Assembly (NCBI GenBank): GCA_038363925.1
Contig: JAQQWL010000018.1
Coordinates: 1 to 64,000 of the forward strand
Source of the DNA: Apiospora phragmitis
Taxonomy: Eukaryota; Ascomycota; Sordariomycetes; Amphisphaeriales; Apiosporaceae
Direction: 5' to 3'
Length of the DNA: 64,000 nucleotides
Of the stretch, positions 38,624-48,506 are shown piece by piece. Under the pieces are notes generated by a model. That model saw only the letters and a program-made list of their open reading frames with translations, searched no databases and was not told the origin of the DNA. Within the stretch, counting starts at the first letter, position 1. The number at the start of each line of letters is the position of its first letter. A program made the position numbers and the translations under genes.

Positions 38624-39667
38624 ATGTCGCTACAATTCGAATATGTTGATGTGGCAACCCAGCTCGAGAAAAAAGCTAAACGTAAAGCAAAGCGTCAAGA
38701 ACTTGCGAAACATTCAGCCACCAGTAAACCAGGAATCTTGCGTGCCGACCCAGATACTACAAGCGAGCAAAAAAGAGCTTCGATGACAACAGTCAGATCG
38801 GCTGACGTGGATGGCACGTATTATGCTCGTGGACTATAAACCTTCGGAATCTATGAGAGTCGACTAACTCGATAGCCTAGAACATCCACTCCGTGAGGCC
38901 AACCCTCCACAACAAAGCCATCCCCCATCATACGGTGAAGAGCTTAGGGCTCTTGGTGAGCAGGATCCGGACAAGGAAACTACAGGTATTCCAACGGACC
39001 AGCCAGGCATCGCTTCGACTTCTCCCGTGGAACCTGCCCCGAAGGATACGTCCATTGCCTTGTCCCACAATGGCCGCAAGTCGCTCCGGGGTTGTTTCAC
39101 AACCTTCTATCATCGACTTCGAGCTTTGGTGTGCAGGCACATGCCAATCCTGCAATAGCCGGCTCAAGTGGAAACAATCGAACCCAAATCAATACTCCCA
39201 ATGCCGATAGGGACGAACTTCCGACTGAATGGGAACTTGAATCCATTCTTCAAAAGCGAGTCATTGAAGGTGTGCTTTACTCATTGGTCTCCTGGAAGCC
39301 CACCTTGTTGCCTGAGCGCGTTATCCATCCAGACTTGATCAACGCTTGGAATAACTATAGGGACTTGAACATCAGCCCTCAAATCGTTCTCAAAGAACGG
39401 TCAGGGCAGTGGAAAGGCCTTGCTGTTGGAGAAGAGACTATCCAGGGAACAAAGCACTATTTGATTTCCTGGGAGCCCACTCTCCAACACCCTGACGATA
39501 TGGACAACATGGTTGAGTTGGAGGAAGCCTTTAAGGCAAAGTTCCGCAATAAGGGGCGTGGTCACTCCCATATGCAGAAATCACAGTGTACCAACGCTGT
39601 TCACAAAAGAGGATGGGGTCGTCCGCGTAAGGCCCCCAAACTGCATAGCGGTTGGCGCCCTGAGTAG
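38624..39667 (+). CDS. Chromodomain-like protein with AT-hook
   Basis: CDS is join(38624..38817,38876..39090,39159..39667), 305 residues. Intron 1 (58 nt) has a GACTAAC branch and GATAG acceptor. Intron 2 (68 nt) has a weaker GTTGTT donor but restores the frame exactly. The N-terminus is basic (KKAKRKAKRQELAK), and the middle is disordered and Pro/Ser-rich. From about residue 175 there is a chromodomain-like fold: EWELESILQKRVIEGVLYSL is followed by VSWKPT and a terminal INAWNNYR helix. A second, similar unit follows with KHYLISWEPT. The C-terminus has GWGRPRK, an AT-hook-like minor-groove motif. Such an arrangement suggests binding to methylated histone or to AT-rich DNA, as in heterochromatin-linked or transposon-derived proteins; this is inference. 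An upstream in-frame ATG at 38552 is possible. The gene lies between two copies of a dispersed repeat (35.9 and 39.9 kb). Confidence 0.68.
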
Positions 39668-42409
39668 TTGGAATTCCAGTGGAACTCGACTTGCGTAACG
39701 GAGATTAGCAGCGCTGGCATGATAAGCTTATTTTACACCTTAGATTTGCTCGATTTTGCTCAGGTTACATCTAATATATGAGTTGCTTTTATGATCGTTG
39801 TTCATCCAGTCGTTCAGGGTAGTACCCAAACAAGAGAAGGTATCTGCTGTTAATCGCAATGGAGGCCATCTTTGTCGCAGGCCGCAATCACCTTAGCTCT
39901 CCCCTGACAGGTACGTACCTTTTTCTGCCGGTTTTATTTTTATGCCGACCTTATGCATGATGTGGGGCAGATTCACAAAGCCTTGACTCCGAATCCCCAC
40001 GAAGCCCCCTTTTTCGACAATCGCCAAACGGCCAAGGGAACCTGTCAATTCACTCTGCCACGACGAGCAACACGGCTTCGTCCTCGTACACCGCATTCCC
40101 CTTGTGATACCTCTTGAGCTGTGTGCGGCTATTGATTAGTCAATTTCTGTTAGCGATTGATCACTAGGTTCAAGTCATCTAGGTTCAGGCCATCCTCTGA
40201 TGATGACCTCCGCCATAAAAGTCCCAGGACCCGAGGACTGGAGCAATTGCATCTTCGGCGATCCCCTCATGATCAAAGCTTTTAGCCGGAACCCGTCGGA
40301 TGATTTCCTGTGCGGATTCCGGGGCCAGTACTCAACTACTTCCACCACCGAGAAGCTCAGCGACATACAAGTAACGGCCACGTCATTACCTACCACTCCC
40401 ATGAACACACCCGGATCTACATCGCCGCCTATGGTGACAAAAGTACCGCGAGCCCAGCCGTCTGTCCCTCACTTCAATAGTGCAGATAGGAGCAATAATA
40501 GATCAGTTTACACAGTGCATCGAGTCAGTGTATTATTATGACAGGCTCATGGGATTTTCTACTTCTCGCGCCCTCGGAACAATTGTTCCGCGCTACGTTA
40601 GTAGGATGGTCAATCTCACGCCATACTGTTGCGCCTCCGCAAAGTCCGAGTTATATATATATCATGCCCGCAATGTATTAACGCTGTCGCAAATCAGTCC
40701 GACTGCATCATACAGAGGATATTAGACTTGCGGCTAGGTTAGCTGGGCCACGGCGAATTCATCATAGTTACGCTTGAGCTAATCCTTGCTGCCGTCCGGA
40801 TCTTCCTCGCAGTTCCCGCCAAAGGAGCCCAACGGTAGCCGTTCATCCGTTTACGTGTTACATAGGTCTTAATAGGAAATTGATGTGTCTATGCGCTTTA
40901 TGCGCTTCTAGATTGTAGCAAGGGAATATATATTGGAATACTGCTGTCCTGGCATGGGCCGACGAGGCAGTCCCTTTGGCCGATGAAAGCACTGACAATA
41001 CGGATGACGCCATGGACGGCCACGGTAAAGATGCCCGGCCTAAATAGGCGAGCTCTCATTGGATGAGTACCAACAAGCCAAGGGCACTGAATGGCCAAAT
41101 TTGGATGAGCTGCGGCTGGGTGCGCCGTTAAAGGAAGACAAAACCTTTGAATTACTCAAAAGCTTTGTCGATTATTATAGATGTAGTTAAAGAAGTTTCT
41201 ATTTATAAATTAACGATATTATTTTTAATATTAATAAAGATATATTCTATTAACATCGGGCTTGAACTTGGGCTTTGATAATGAGCCATGATGCTTCTTG
41301 GAGGACGATGAACGTCAGTTCGCAAAACCACAGCATTGAGCAGTCTTGATGAAGAAAAAGGGTGGAAGAGTTTGACCATGCCCATAGATATTGGGCAATA
41401 CGCATCGCTATCACGATTCAGAATTGTTTAGAATCCTGTGCTTTCTAGTTTATTTGTGTTACGGTTACCCGTATCTTGGTTAGCAGTTAAGACTCCACGG
41501 TCCGACAACCATGTCAGAACCTTCTGGGATCCCATAATCGTTTAAGTAATGTTGAACGAGCAAGGTACAAAAGAGAACAACGTAGGGGGTATGGCTGCGA
41601 GGTCACAGCCAAAGACCCTTCAGGTACTGATATAAACGCAAGGCACTGGTTAGTGGCTGCCCAATGACCATAGACGTCGGCCAGCTTCTACAAGGTGCAA
41701 TGTCTCATCTCGAATCTTGAGAGCAGCCTTTTTAATTCCATGCGAGTCTCTCATTAGCGACTTTTGTTCAGCTAAATCCTATTTGGGTATAAGGTGTTCT
41801 AGGAGAGGTGGCGGTGTACCGTAACACACTTTATACTGAGAGATGGTATTTTATGCGGGCATGTCCGAGGCTGGCTCTATATCAGATTAGGGTTGCAAAA
41901 AACCTAGGAAGTCTAACACAGGTTGAGGAGTCCATATTACCGGATGAGGAAGCTTTCCCACCTTGGAATTTCCTCTTATAGCCGAACCAGGGCCAAGGTA
42001 ATGGTAGCAGAACTATTTACGAGCTTCGCCACTACGTACTCCGACTAGATGAAGCCCACTCATGCTCATGAGACCAAGGAATATCGATCTTTTAGACCTT
42101 CGTGTAAATTGGTGCCTCAACTAAACTGAAATCCTACGCTCAAGGCGTAGCTAGGTCGATACCAAAGTCAAAGAACAGGGAGAAGAGCACATAGAATGCA
42201 ATCGGGCGCAGCTGTAAGACGCATTGGGAAAGACATACCCGTTAGGGGATATCGTCCTGAAAAGGAAATATAGATGGTTGCAAAATGGCCTGGTGGTGCT
42301 AACTGACGATCTCGACTACGTCTGGAAATTACCCGTTCAGTAAATCAGAACAATTGAAAGTATTTGAACGTCAGTCAAGCAGCCCAAATATTCCCATGCA
42401 TGCCTGCGG
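39668..42409. other. No firm gene
   Basis: At 40175-40430 both strands are open; the minus frame (GTFVTIGGDVDPGVFMGVVG, then LSFSVVEVVEYW) looks protein-like but has no start, splice model or recognised domain. An AT-rich patch at 41160-41240 may be slight RIP. From 41.4 to 42.4 kb nothing is seen. Confidence 0.45.
39855..39965 (+). repeat. Dispersed repeat, copy 2
   Basis: Second copy of the repeat at 35925-36045 in the same orientation. The best-conserved part is CAGGTACGTACCTTTTTCTG, followed by CCGGTTTTAT. The two copies bracket about 3.9 kb that includes the chromodomain-like gene. Confidence 0.5.
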
Positions 42410-42787
42410 TCATGAGGCTCCCTCGCTGTCACCATTCACTGTTCTTTCCTGTGCTGAATGACCAGCAATGGTAGCACCACTATAAAGCCCTTGAAGATTA
42501 TGACCTGGTAGTCTATAGGATTCCCAAACATATGTAGCTTGGAGGCTGTGTCTGAGAAACATAGTTTTGTGGCAGAATGGAATTGATTTAATTTGCTCAG
42601 TCGGTGGCTCAGGCAGCTCAGGCAGCTCTGTTGCGAGCTCAGGTAGTTCCCTTACAAGTTCAGGCAGCTCAGTCATGGGCCCAGTCATATTATCCGGATC
42701 CAAAACATGATCCCGATCTCGCAATAGCTGATTGTCAAGGGGATCAATAGCATGTTCTGGACTGGGATGCGACTCTCCATATTCCAT
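42410..42787 (-). CDS. Hypothetical protein with LPEL repeats
   Basis: A 125-residue frame from the ATG at 42787. The N-terminal half is acidic (MEYGESHPSPEHAIDPLDNQ). Between residues about 45 and 68 there are four imperfect copies of a TELPEL/RELPEL motif, encoded by a GAGCTGCCTGAGCT-like DNA repeat. The C-terminal half contains YVWESYRLPGHNLQGLYSGA. No signal peptide, membrane segment or known domain is seen. The upstream frame contains CQFCGLP just before the ATG, so a lost or spliced 5' exon is possible. It could also be a fragment of a larger decayed gene. Confidence 0.33.
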   Translation of the reverse strand: MEYGESHPSPEHAIDPLDNQLLRDRDHVLDPDNMTGPMTELPELVRELPELATELPELPEPPTEQIKSIPFCHKTMFLRHSLQATYVWESYRLPGHNLQGLYSGATIAGHSAQERTVNGDSEGAS

Positions 42788-43274
42788 ATTTGTTGGCAAG
42801 CCGCAGAATTGGCATTTTCTTTCCTTTCACCGGCATAACTGGTAGGGGCGCAAAACGTAGCCACATAGCACCTAAAATAGCCACGCACCGAAGCACATAT
42901 TAATCACCCTTGAAGCGAAACTGGAGTTGAGTGCAGCATTGGACCCCTGCGCACCGTAATGTCTGAAAAGCATATCCTCCCAAGTGCTGTTTTGAAGTAG
43001 CCTTTCGATTCGCCGTGGTCCAGTATCATCCAGCCAACTGCTTCTATTTATGCTCTATATACCTGGTACCGGAATCAATCTCAATTGGGCTGCACAACGC
43101 CAAGGCGCTGAATCGAACTGGGCCAGAAATAATTCTCGCCAAAATGGGTTCTGTTCCAGAACAACAGCGGACCAGCCCAGGACATCTATATCTGACTGCC
43201 ACTTGGACGCACGTCCGATCTAGCGTAGCGCCAGAAACGATGCAGTCCCGACCACCATCATGCCCATATATAAA

Positions 43275-43720
43275 ATGAGCTTCACTACACCCGTTGAGGC
43301 AAAACAGTTGGACGCGTCTGCTTCGACACTTGAGGTCGTCATCTGTACTGTATCTGATGCGTTCCCTCGGCGTCAGATGGGCTGCCTCTGCTTCTGTAGC
43401 TTTGGAGCAGAACGAAAAGCCGTTTGAACGCACACCAGAACTGGCTCCTGAGTATGCGAGACTGTTTCCGGTTCTAAGTCACGATACCGCCGATCAAATC
43501 ATGCAAGCACCTGCACTGGCCCAGGAGCATGGAGTCAGTAGGGCGTTGAAACAAAGTTGGTCCCTGCCCCATTCGATCCCGTTTCTGCTGGATAAAAGAT
43601 CAGCGCATCGAATTCAGAACTCACGCTACAGTGGTTCATTACAATGTTGTAGAAAGCCCGGAACTGGCGGCGGCTGTAGATCAGCTGGTTGCCTACGAGG
43701 CCAGGCTAATTGATCTATAG
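43275..43720 (+). pseudogene. Frameshifted unknown gene
   Basis: Three successive frames look coding. The first begins at ATG 43275 with MSFTTPVEAKQLDASAS and VVICTVSDAFPRRQM. The second reads NEKPFERTPELAPEYARLFP, then LSHDTADQIMQAPALAQEHG and SLPHSIPFLLDKRSAHRIQN. The third reads THATVVHYNVVESPELAAAV, then DQLVAYEARLIDL, and ends at 43720. The gaps between frames are too short for introns, so at least two indels seem to have broken one gene of about 145 codons. No family is recognised. A TATATAA sequence lies immediately before the ATG. Confidence 0.35.
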
Positions 43721-44640
43721 TATGTGTGCACTGTACAGTATGGACTGTACGTCCAAAGAAGCGAACATTAATTATTTTAACACGATAGCAAGGCCGGATG
43801 TAGGTCGGCCCATAAAATACGTCTCCAGTAGGCCGGGCTTTGTTGCCTCTAAAGTACGCTATTATACTGTAGGAGGTGTAGGGCAACCTTCGCGTGCTGG
43901 ACTCGGTCGCACCTTCAAGAGGAGGAACAGACGTGTCGCCTAGCCGGTTTGAGAAGTACACCTATTTCCGGTGCCCGTAGGGGTTTGGGCGCATAAATGC
44001 CTTTTTGGGTGAAGTGGGCCGCCATAGCATCTGAACCTGTCCTGCACTTTTTGGCGCAGAATGCGAACGCCGATATGCAGCGCTCTCCAGCGGCGACTAG
44101 CCTAAAACTTGCATGTATTGTGGCGCCGAAGAACTCCCTATACCGTAGCCAGAATGGATGGTTAGACCAATGACAAGAGAGCTGCCTTTGCCATCGCGCG
44201 AAGCGCCGACTCTGATGGAATCTTAACACGGAGATGAACATTCCTGCCAATCGTCCGTTTACAAACATTCTGTTGGAACAGCTGGAACTGAAGCTGTTCA
44301 TATTGTTCCAAAAGGGCTGCCACGTGCCTGCGCGCACGAACCCCTTTTCTGTTTCATGAAGAGGGGCATACGATGCCCCTCGCAGCTAGCATTAGAGATA
44401 GATATGAACAACAAGAATACAGCAGTATAACCCCCCGATTAAAACCGGAACCCAACCCGTACGTACGTACACAAAGCCCATTCAACACATTCATTTGGGT
44501 TGCGCTACTTTTAGCATCAAGACGATCTTGCGTTCAATGCGATTACAGTAGCCTTAACACATGGCTTTGATAGCAGTCAGCATCAAACTTACCTTTAAGT
44601 ATGTACAGTTGGAAAGTTTAGAAAAGCTCCTCCAACGAAT
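43721..44640. other. No recognisable gene
   Basis: Frames at 43626-43961 (minus), 43710-43943 (plus) and 43915-44337 (minus, 140 codons) have no domain or splice support. A short (ACGT) repeat lies at about 44457-44470. Confidence 0.45.
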
Positions 44641-44649
44641 TCATTCCTC

Positions 44650-45360
44650 TATAAGCAACTAGATACTGTAGGTATGTAACGAAATTGGCTTCCTCTTCGA
44701 TGGGAGCTAAAACGAGTTCTCCGCCCAGACCACTTCCGTTTTAGGAAGTTGCACGATGCGGATTTTTGGCCTACCAACTGTTTGCTGTTGTAGTCACCCA
44801 TACGTAGAAACACTCAGAAGGTGCAGGCGATGCCCGTCAGCTCTCCTATGTGTTGACCAAGGGCAGAGAAAATCGATGCGCCGAGCCAAAAGCGGCAGCC
44901 CCTCATCGTTGAGCGAATCGTACTGTATTAATGCGGATCAACCTCATCCATTTCTGGGACAACGCACTAGGTCAGACAGTGCCAAACTTGCCAATGTCGT
45001 ATCGAAGCAAGTTTGGCGGCGGTAGCCAGATCCATAGTTAGATCGAACAAATGAGTCACAGGAAAGTCCAAAAGCAGCAAACAGCCAGGAATGGAAGAAG
45101 TCAAGAACTGCATCATCCAGTATTGAACCGGTACATAATGAAACACAACTGACGACGCTTGTTTCCATTATTCGACAGTCGCATAGAGGGCAGTTAGATA
45201 TGGACAAGTGGGTGTACAGAATTGGATGGGTGACTACAAAGATGGACTAAAGACTGCACTGTGCACTTTCCTAAAACAGAAGTGGTCTGAGCGGAGAACT
45301 CGTTTTGGCTGCCATCGAAGAGGAAGCCAATTTCGTTACATACAGTATTTTGATTGTATT
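44650..45360. repeat. Large imperfect palindrome / foldback element
   Basis: The outer arms are strongly complementary: 44672-44755 reversed matches 45264-45352, including GCGGAGAACTCGTTT and CATCGAAGAGGAAGCCAATT. Further in, TTGTAGTCACCCAT near 44792 matches its reverse complement near 45228. At the centre, GCCAAACTTGC near 44986 pairs with GCAAGTTTGGC near 45008. All pairs share one axis near 45003, so the whole 0.7-kb segment is an inverted repeat with diverged inner arms. Short frames on both strands inside it have no known domain. It fits a foldback or MITE-like element, or a head-to-head duplication. Confidence 0.75.
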
Positions 45361-46175
45361 ATTATGAATAGGTCAGCATTTTCCGTCCACAGCAAGCCGG
45401 GTTTACGCGCCCTCAAAATCTGATGTTAGAAGTATATAGATCATGGCTATAAACACAGGCAAGTTCCCAATATTCCAGGGAGTATTCGAATGGCCTTGTT
45501 AGCAAGGAGAAGTTTCGAGCTGAAGTCAGCCCAGCTTATTTAAACATTGTCCACAGCGCGATCTGCGAGTAAAATACAACGGCAAGTTGTCCCGAGAGAT
45601 AGCCCATTACAAAAAGCGCAATGAATGTGCTTTCCCAACGGCGAGATAGTCTTCGCTCGTCTTGGTCAGAAATAATCACGGGTCACCTAGACGGAAATGT
45701 GAACAGTTCAATTAAGCTACCAAATAAATTCTATGAGCAGCTATCGTTCCGCCTTTCTCTGCCGGGATGCCAGATTCTAGATGTATCCGGTGGTTTTATT
45801 ACTATGCTTCCTACATCTGACTTAATCTATCAAGGCCCTGCCTGTCTGTTGTCAGGCTTCAGAAGTAGAAAGCGAAGGCGCTTTGACAGTGTACTCCTCA
45901 ACAGGCTCCCCTCCTTTTTTTCCACAAGAAAAAGAAATTGTGATCTTCTATCTTAGTAGCATTCGTAAAATCAGAAGTTATGTGTATGTCGATGGAGGCT
46001 ATGCGTATTGCGACTGCGAAGTCGTCGCGGTTTCCATGTCGAATTGTGATTGTCGATTTTCAAATCCTGATCCACCCACGTCGGAGCCTCTTGAAGGAGA
46101 GAGCCGCATTGGCTTGTTGTCGCGCCACAGCAAAGTGTGCCGTTATGGACCCCGACAGCAGTGTCTGGGAAGTGA
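45361..46175. other. No firm gene; two overlapping plus frames
   Basis: 45621-45956 reads FYEQLSFRLSLPGCQILDVS, and 45883-46179, in another frame, reads EKEIVIFYLSSIRKIRSYVY, then GGYAYCDCEVVAVSMSNCDC. They could be parts of one broken gene, but no domain is recognised. Confidence 0.35.
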
Positions 46176-46695
46176 TTAGCTACCGTGGCTAATCTGTTGG
46201 AGGAGTAAATTACTTAGGTCAATGAGAGCATCTATAGTCCTATTTTGAAGTAGGTTCGTGCGACAACCACACCCATAAAGGCGTTCGCCAGTGCACGAAG
46301 CCTTCGTGTAGCACCTATCGCAGGACCTCACGTAGCTTCCACTGTAAATCGTCAGCAATCTATTCTGAGGCAGAGTGCGGCGGTCACCCACTTATCACTC
46401 GGGGCCAGTGTCCCATTCAAATTAACAATACACAGCTGCAGATCTAGGACAGTCCACTTCCAACGGCCTTGCCCATCGCTGCAGTTACCCGCAATGCGCT
46501 GACGGTCATCGAGGACTGTAGACCAGGCGCTACAGGCCGCTTCAAAATTCCTTGGGGGGAACAGCTACGAGGCCTGTGCCGTGATCCATGTTCAATTGCT
46601 CTGATGGGTATAGTGGTTTGGGCGTCTGTGAAGAAAGCAAAGACAAACAGGTATATTGTCGCGACGAGCATGGTTGTACAATTCGGTCTTAACAT
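46176..46695 (-). pseudogene. Cyanovirin-N homology (CVNH) lectin gene, frameshifted
   Basis: The minus strand starts at ATG 46695 with a leader (MLVATIYLFVFAFFTDA at residues 9-25) typical of a signal peptide. After a run of six C bases near 46565 the reading moves to another frame, NFEAACSAWSTVLDDRQRIA, then CSDGQGRWKWTVLDLQLCIV and NLNGTL, the first CVNH repeat (Cys, W-x-W, DL-x-LCI, NLNG). After a second shift near 46395 it reads GSYVRSCDRCYTKASCTGER, then LYGCGCRTN and IDALIDLSNLL, the second repeat, with its paired Cys and a diverged IDL motif. CVNH domains bind high-mannose glycans and occur in ascomycetes as single or fused lectins. Two indels mean it is not translated as one protein, unless sequence errors are responsible. 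No normal-length intron explains either shift. Confidence 0.6.
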
Positions 46696-47965
46696 GTAAG
46701 CGTATGGTAAAACCGTTTGATGGTGCTTGATTTGTAGCAGGTAGACGTATTACCATACATATTCGTCATTACAGCGTTGATGTGTTGCAGTAGACCTAAT
46801 CCGCTTTATATATCTTATAGTAGTGTCCTGGAGCAGGAGTCAATTAGGCACTTGCCATGAACTAGAATGAGCTGTCCGCCTAGAGGTAAACGGCGACTTT
46901 TGTCCGTTGCAGAACGGGCTATTCAAGCAAGCCCAGGGGGGGACATTTACGTACTGCAAAAATCAGGTTCAGCGTCCGTATTCAAATCTGAGATTCCTGG
47001 TAACAAAGTGGTGCGGGGTACCTGTAGAACGCGTAGCGAACATTTTTGGTCACTAGCTGAACCTACGTTCTTTGATAGTTTCCGTTCTGGACCGATTTTC
47101 GAGGTAGCTGCTGACACCGTGTACCCCGCTATACCCACAGGTACAGGGCCGAATTTTGGCTTTGTTATCTTTTTCTTATGCATGATAACTCGATCATAAG
47201 ACTATTGAATTACTTCATGCTCGAGGAGAGAAGCTGTCGACAGGTGGTATACTATATGCTCTACCTGGCGCTGCAATCGTTCTTGTAAGCGTCTACAGAC
47301 AGATCTTTTGACAGAGTTTGGTCTGCGTTACTGTAATAACTCAACGCCGAAAACGACGTTGACCGGATTTGTGGTCAAAACATCTGTTTACAAACCTGGC
47401 TGGAACAATTGCAGTGCTAAAGGGAGTCAATATGATTATCGGCCGTGTCTAGCTCTGGCTCTTTTCGAGTATAAATCCATTCAAGAATACATATTGCAAT
47501 TGATTTATGAATGAAGAAGGGAAAGAGAAGCAAGGCAGAAATTGCCTCTGTACCTGCGAGCATAGCGGCGTACATAGTGTTAACGGAGACGCAGGTTTCG
47601 CTAGCGATAGTATCTGCGAAGCAGAGGTAGACTCTGTCGCGGAGGAAAGAGTTCATAGTGGCCACAGTCTGTCCTGACTGGTTGACCGTTGCGTCTTCTC
47701 ACAATTCTGTGGTTCAAGTAAATGCAATTCTTCCTTTTTGGAGAAATCCATGCACTACATACATGCAACGTGCTTGCTGGTTGGCAGGTAGGATGGTACT
47801 GAACAGTTGCTGAAACCATGTCTGCCGATGCAAGTCAACTTCTTGAGCAAAGAACGAACCGCGAGAAGACGTACAGTGCAATACACACGGTTGTATCAAG
47901 GATCGGCACTATTTCTCAATCTATCCTCAATATATATATTCGTATCGCAGGAGTAATCTGTTCTG
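46696..47965. other. No firm gene
   Basis: Frames include 46867-47199 (plus, VFKSEIPGNKVVRGTCRTRS and FWSLAEPTFFDSFRSGPIFE) and 47417-47665 (minus, TIASETCVSVNTMYAAMLAG, hydrophobic). Both look protein-like, but no family, leader or splice structure can be supported. Confidence 0.4.
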
Positions 47966-47966
47966 A

Positions 47967-47976
47967 TATATAAGAC
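47967..47976 (+). promoter_or_regulatory. TATA box of the TB2/DP1 gene
   Basis: GATATATAAG lies about 105 nt upstream of the ATG at 48078, in a suitable position for a core promoter. Confidence 0.4.
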
Positions 47977-48077
47977 TTATCACAGGAGCCGGGGCTCAGA
48001 GGTTATGTCCCCAATACAGGCACTGAGTTGTGTGCACCACTGTGATTCACATTATAATTCCAACTCCAACTATTGCG

Positions 48078-48506
48078 ATGTTCCTTACTGATATGTTTCT
48101 TCGAATCATTGGCTCTTCAGCCGTGCTCTTCTTCCCACTCTTGGCATCCCGCCAGGCACTCCATACAGCAGATCCAGCGCAACTGTCTCGATGGCTTCAA
48201 TACTGGTGTATGCTCTCATGCATACTTCTAATTGAGTCATGCCTCATTCCAGTCTTAGCTTGCATACCGTTCTACTCAGCCACACGATTCCTCTTCTTGT
48301 TGTATCTGGTCAGCACACAGTCTCGAGCTGGTCGACAGCTACACAAGACCATTATACGCCTTTTCACGGCGAACCAAGGACAAGTCGATAACCTGGCGGA
48401 CGGTTTCAAGAGCGTACTGGAAGGCATAGGAATGAGCCTTCTTAGGAAGGTGATCAACTGGCTGATCACTCTGCGTGGTGTGCGCCGCCCGAATGGGTCA
48501 CGTTAG
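48078..48506 (+). CDS. TB2/DP1/HVA22 (REEP/Yop1-like) membrane protein
   Basis: A single exon of 142 residues from ATG 48078. Members of this family are small ER-shaping proteins with paired hydrophobic hairpins. Here the N-terminus is hydrophobic (residues 6-18), followed by SRWLQYWCMLSCILLIESCL, the diagnostic region (W-x-x-YW ... E at the start of a helix). IPFYSATRFLFLLYLV then matches the FPFYxxxKxxFLLWL block, and STQSRAGRQLHKTIIRLF matches the QxxGAxxLYxxxIRPF block. The C-terminal 40 residues are amphipathic and basic, ending RPNGSR. It is shorter than Yop1 (about 180 residues), mainly at the N-terminus. An upstream exon is possible but none was found. The next ATG, at 48096, is an alternative start. 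It is probably an accessory paralogue rather than the housekeeping copy. Confidence 0.7.
   Translation: MFLTDMFLRIIGSSAVLFFPLLASRQALHTADPAQLSRWLQYWCMLSCILLIESCLIPVLACIPFYSATRFLFLLYLVSTQSRAGRQLHKTIIRLFTANQGQVDNLADGFKSVLEGIGMSLLRKVINWLITLRGVRRPNGSR

Noticed and set aside
41160..41240. A further RIP block
   Set aside because: Only about 80 bp are TA-rich; too short to distinguish from ordinary intergenic DNA.
47011..47380. Inverted similarity to 54861-54940 as terminal repeats of a transposon
   Set aside because: A few words (GGGTA-CTGTA, AACGAC) agree but the rest does not; within chance for short AT/GC-mixed words.
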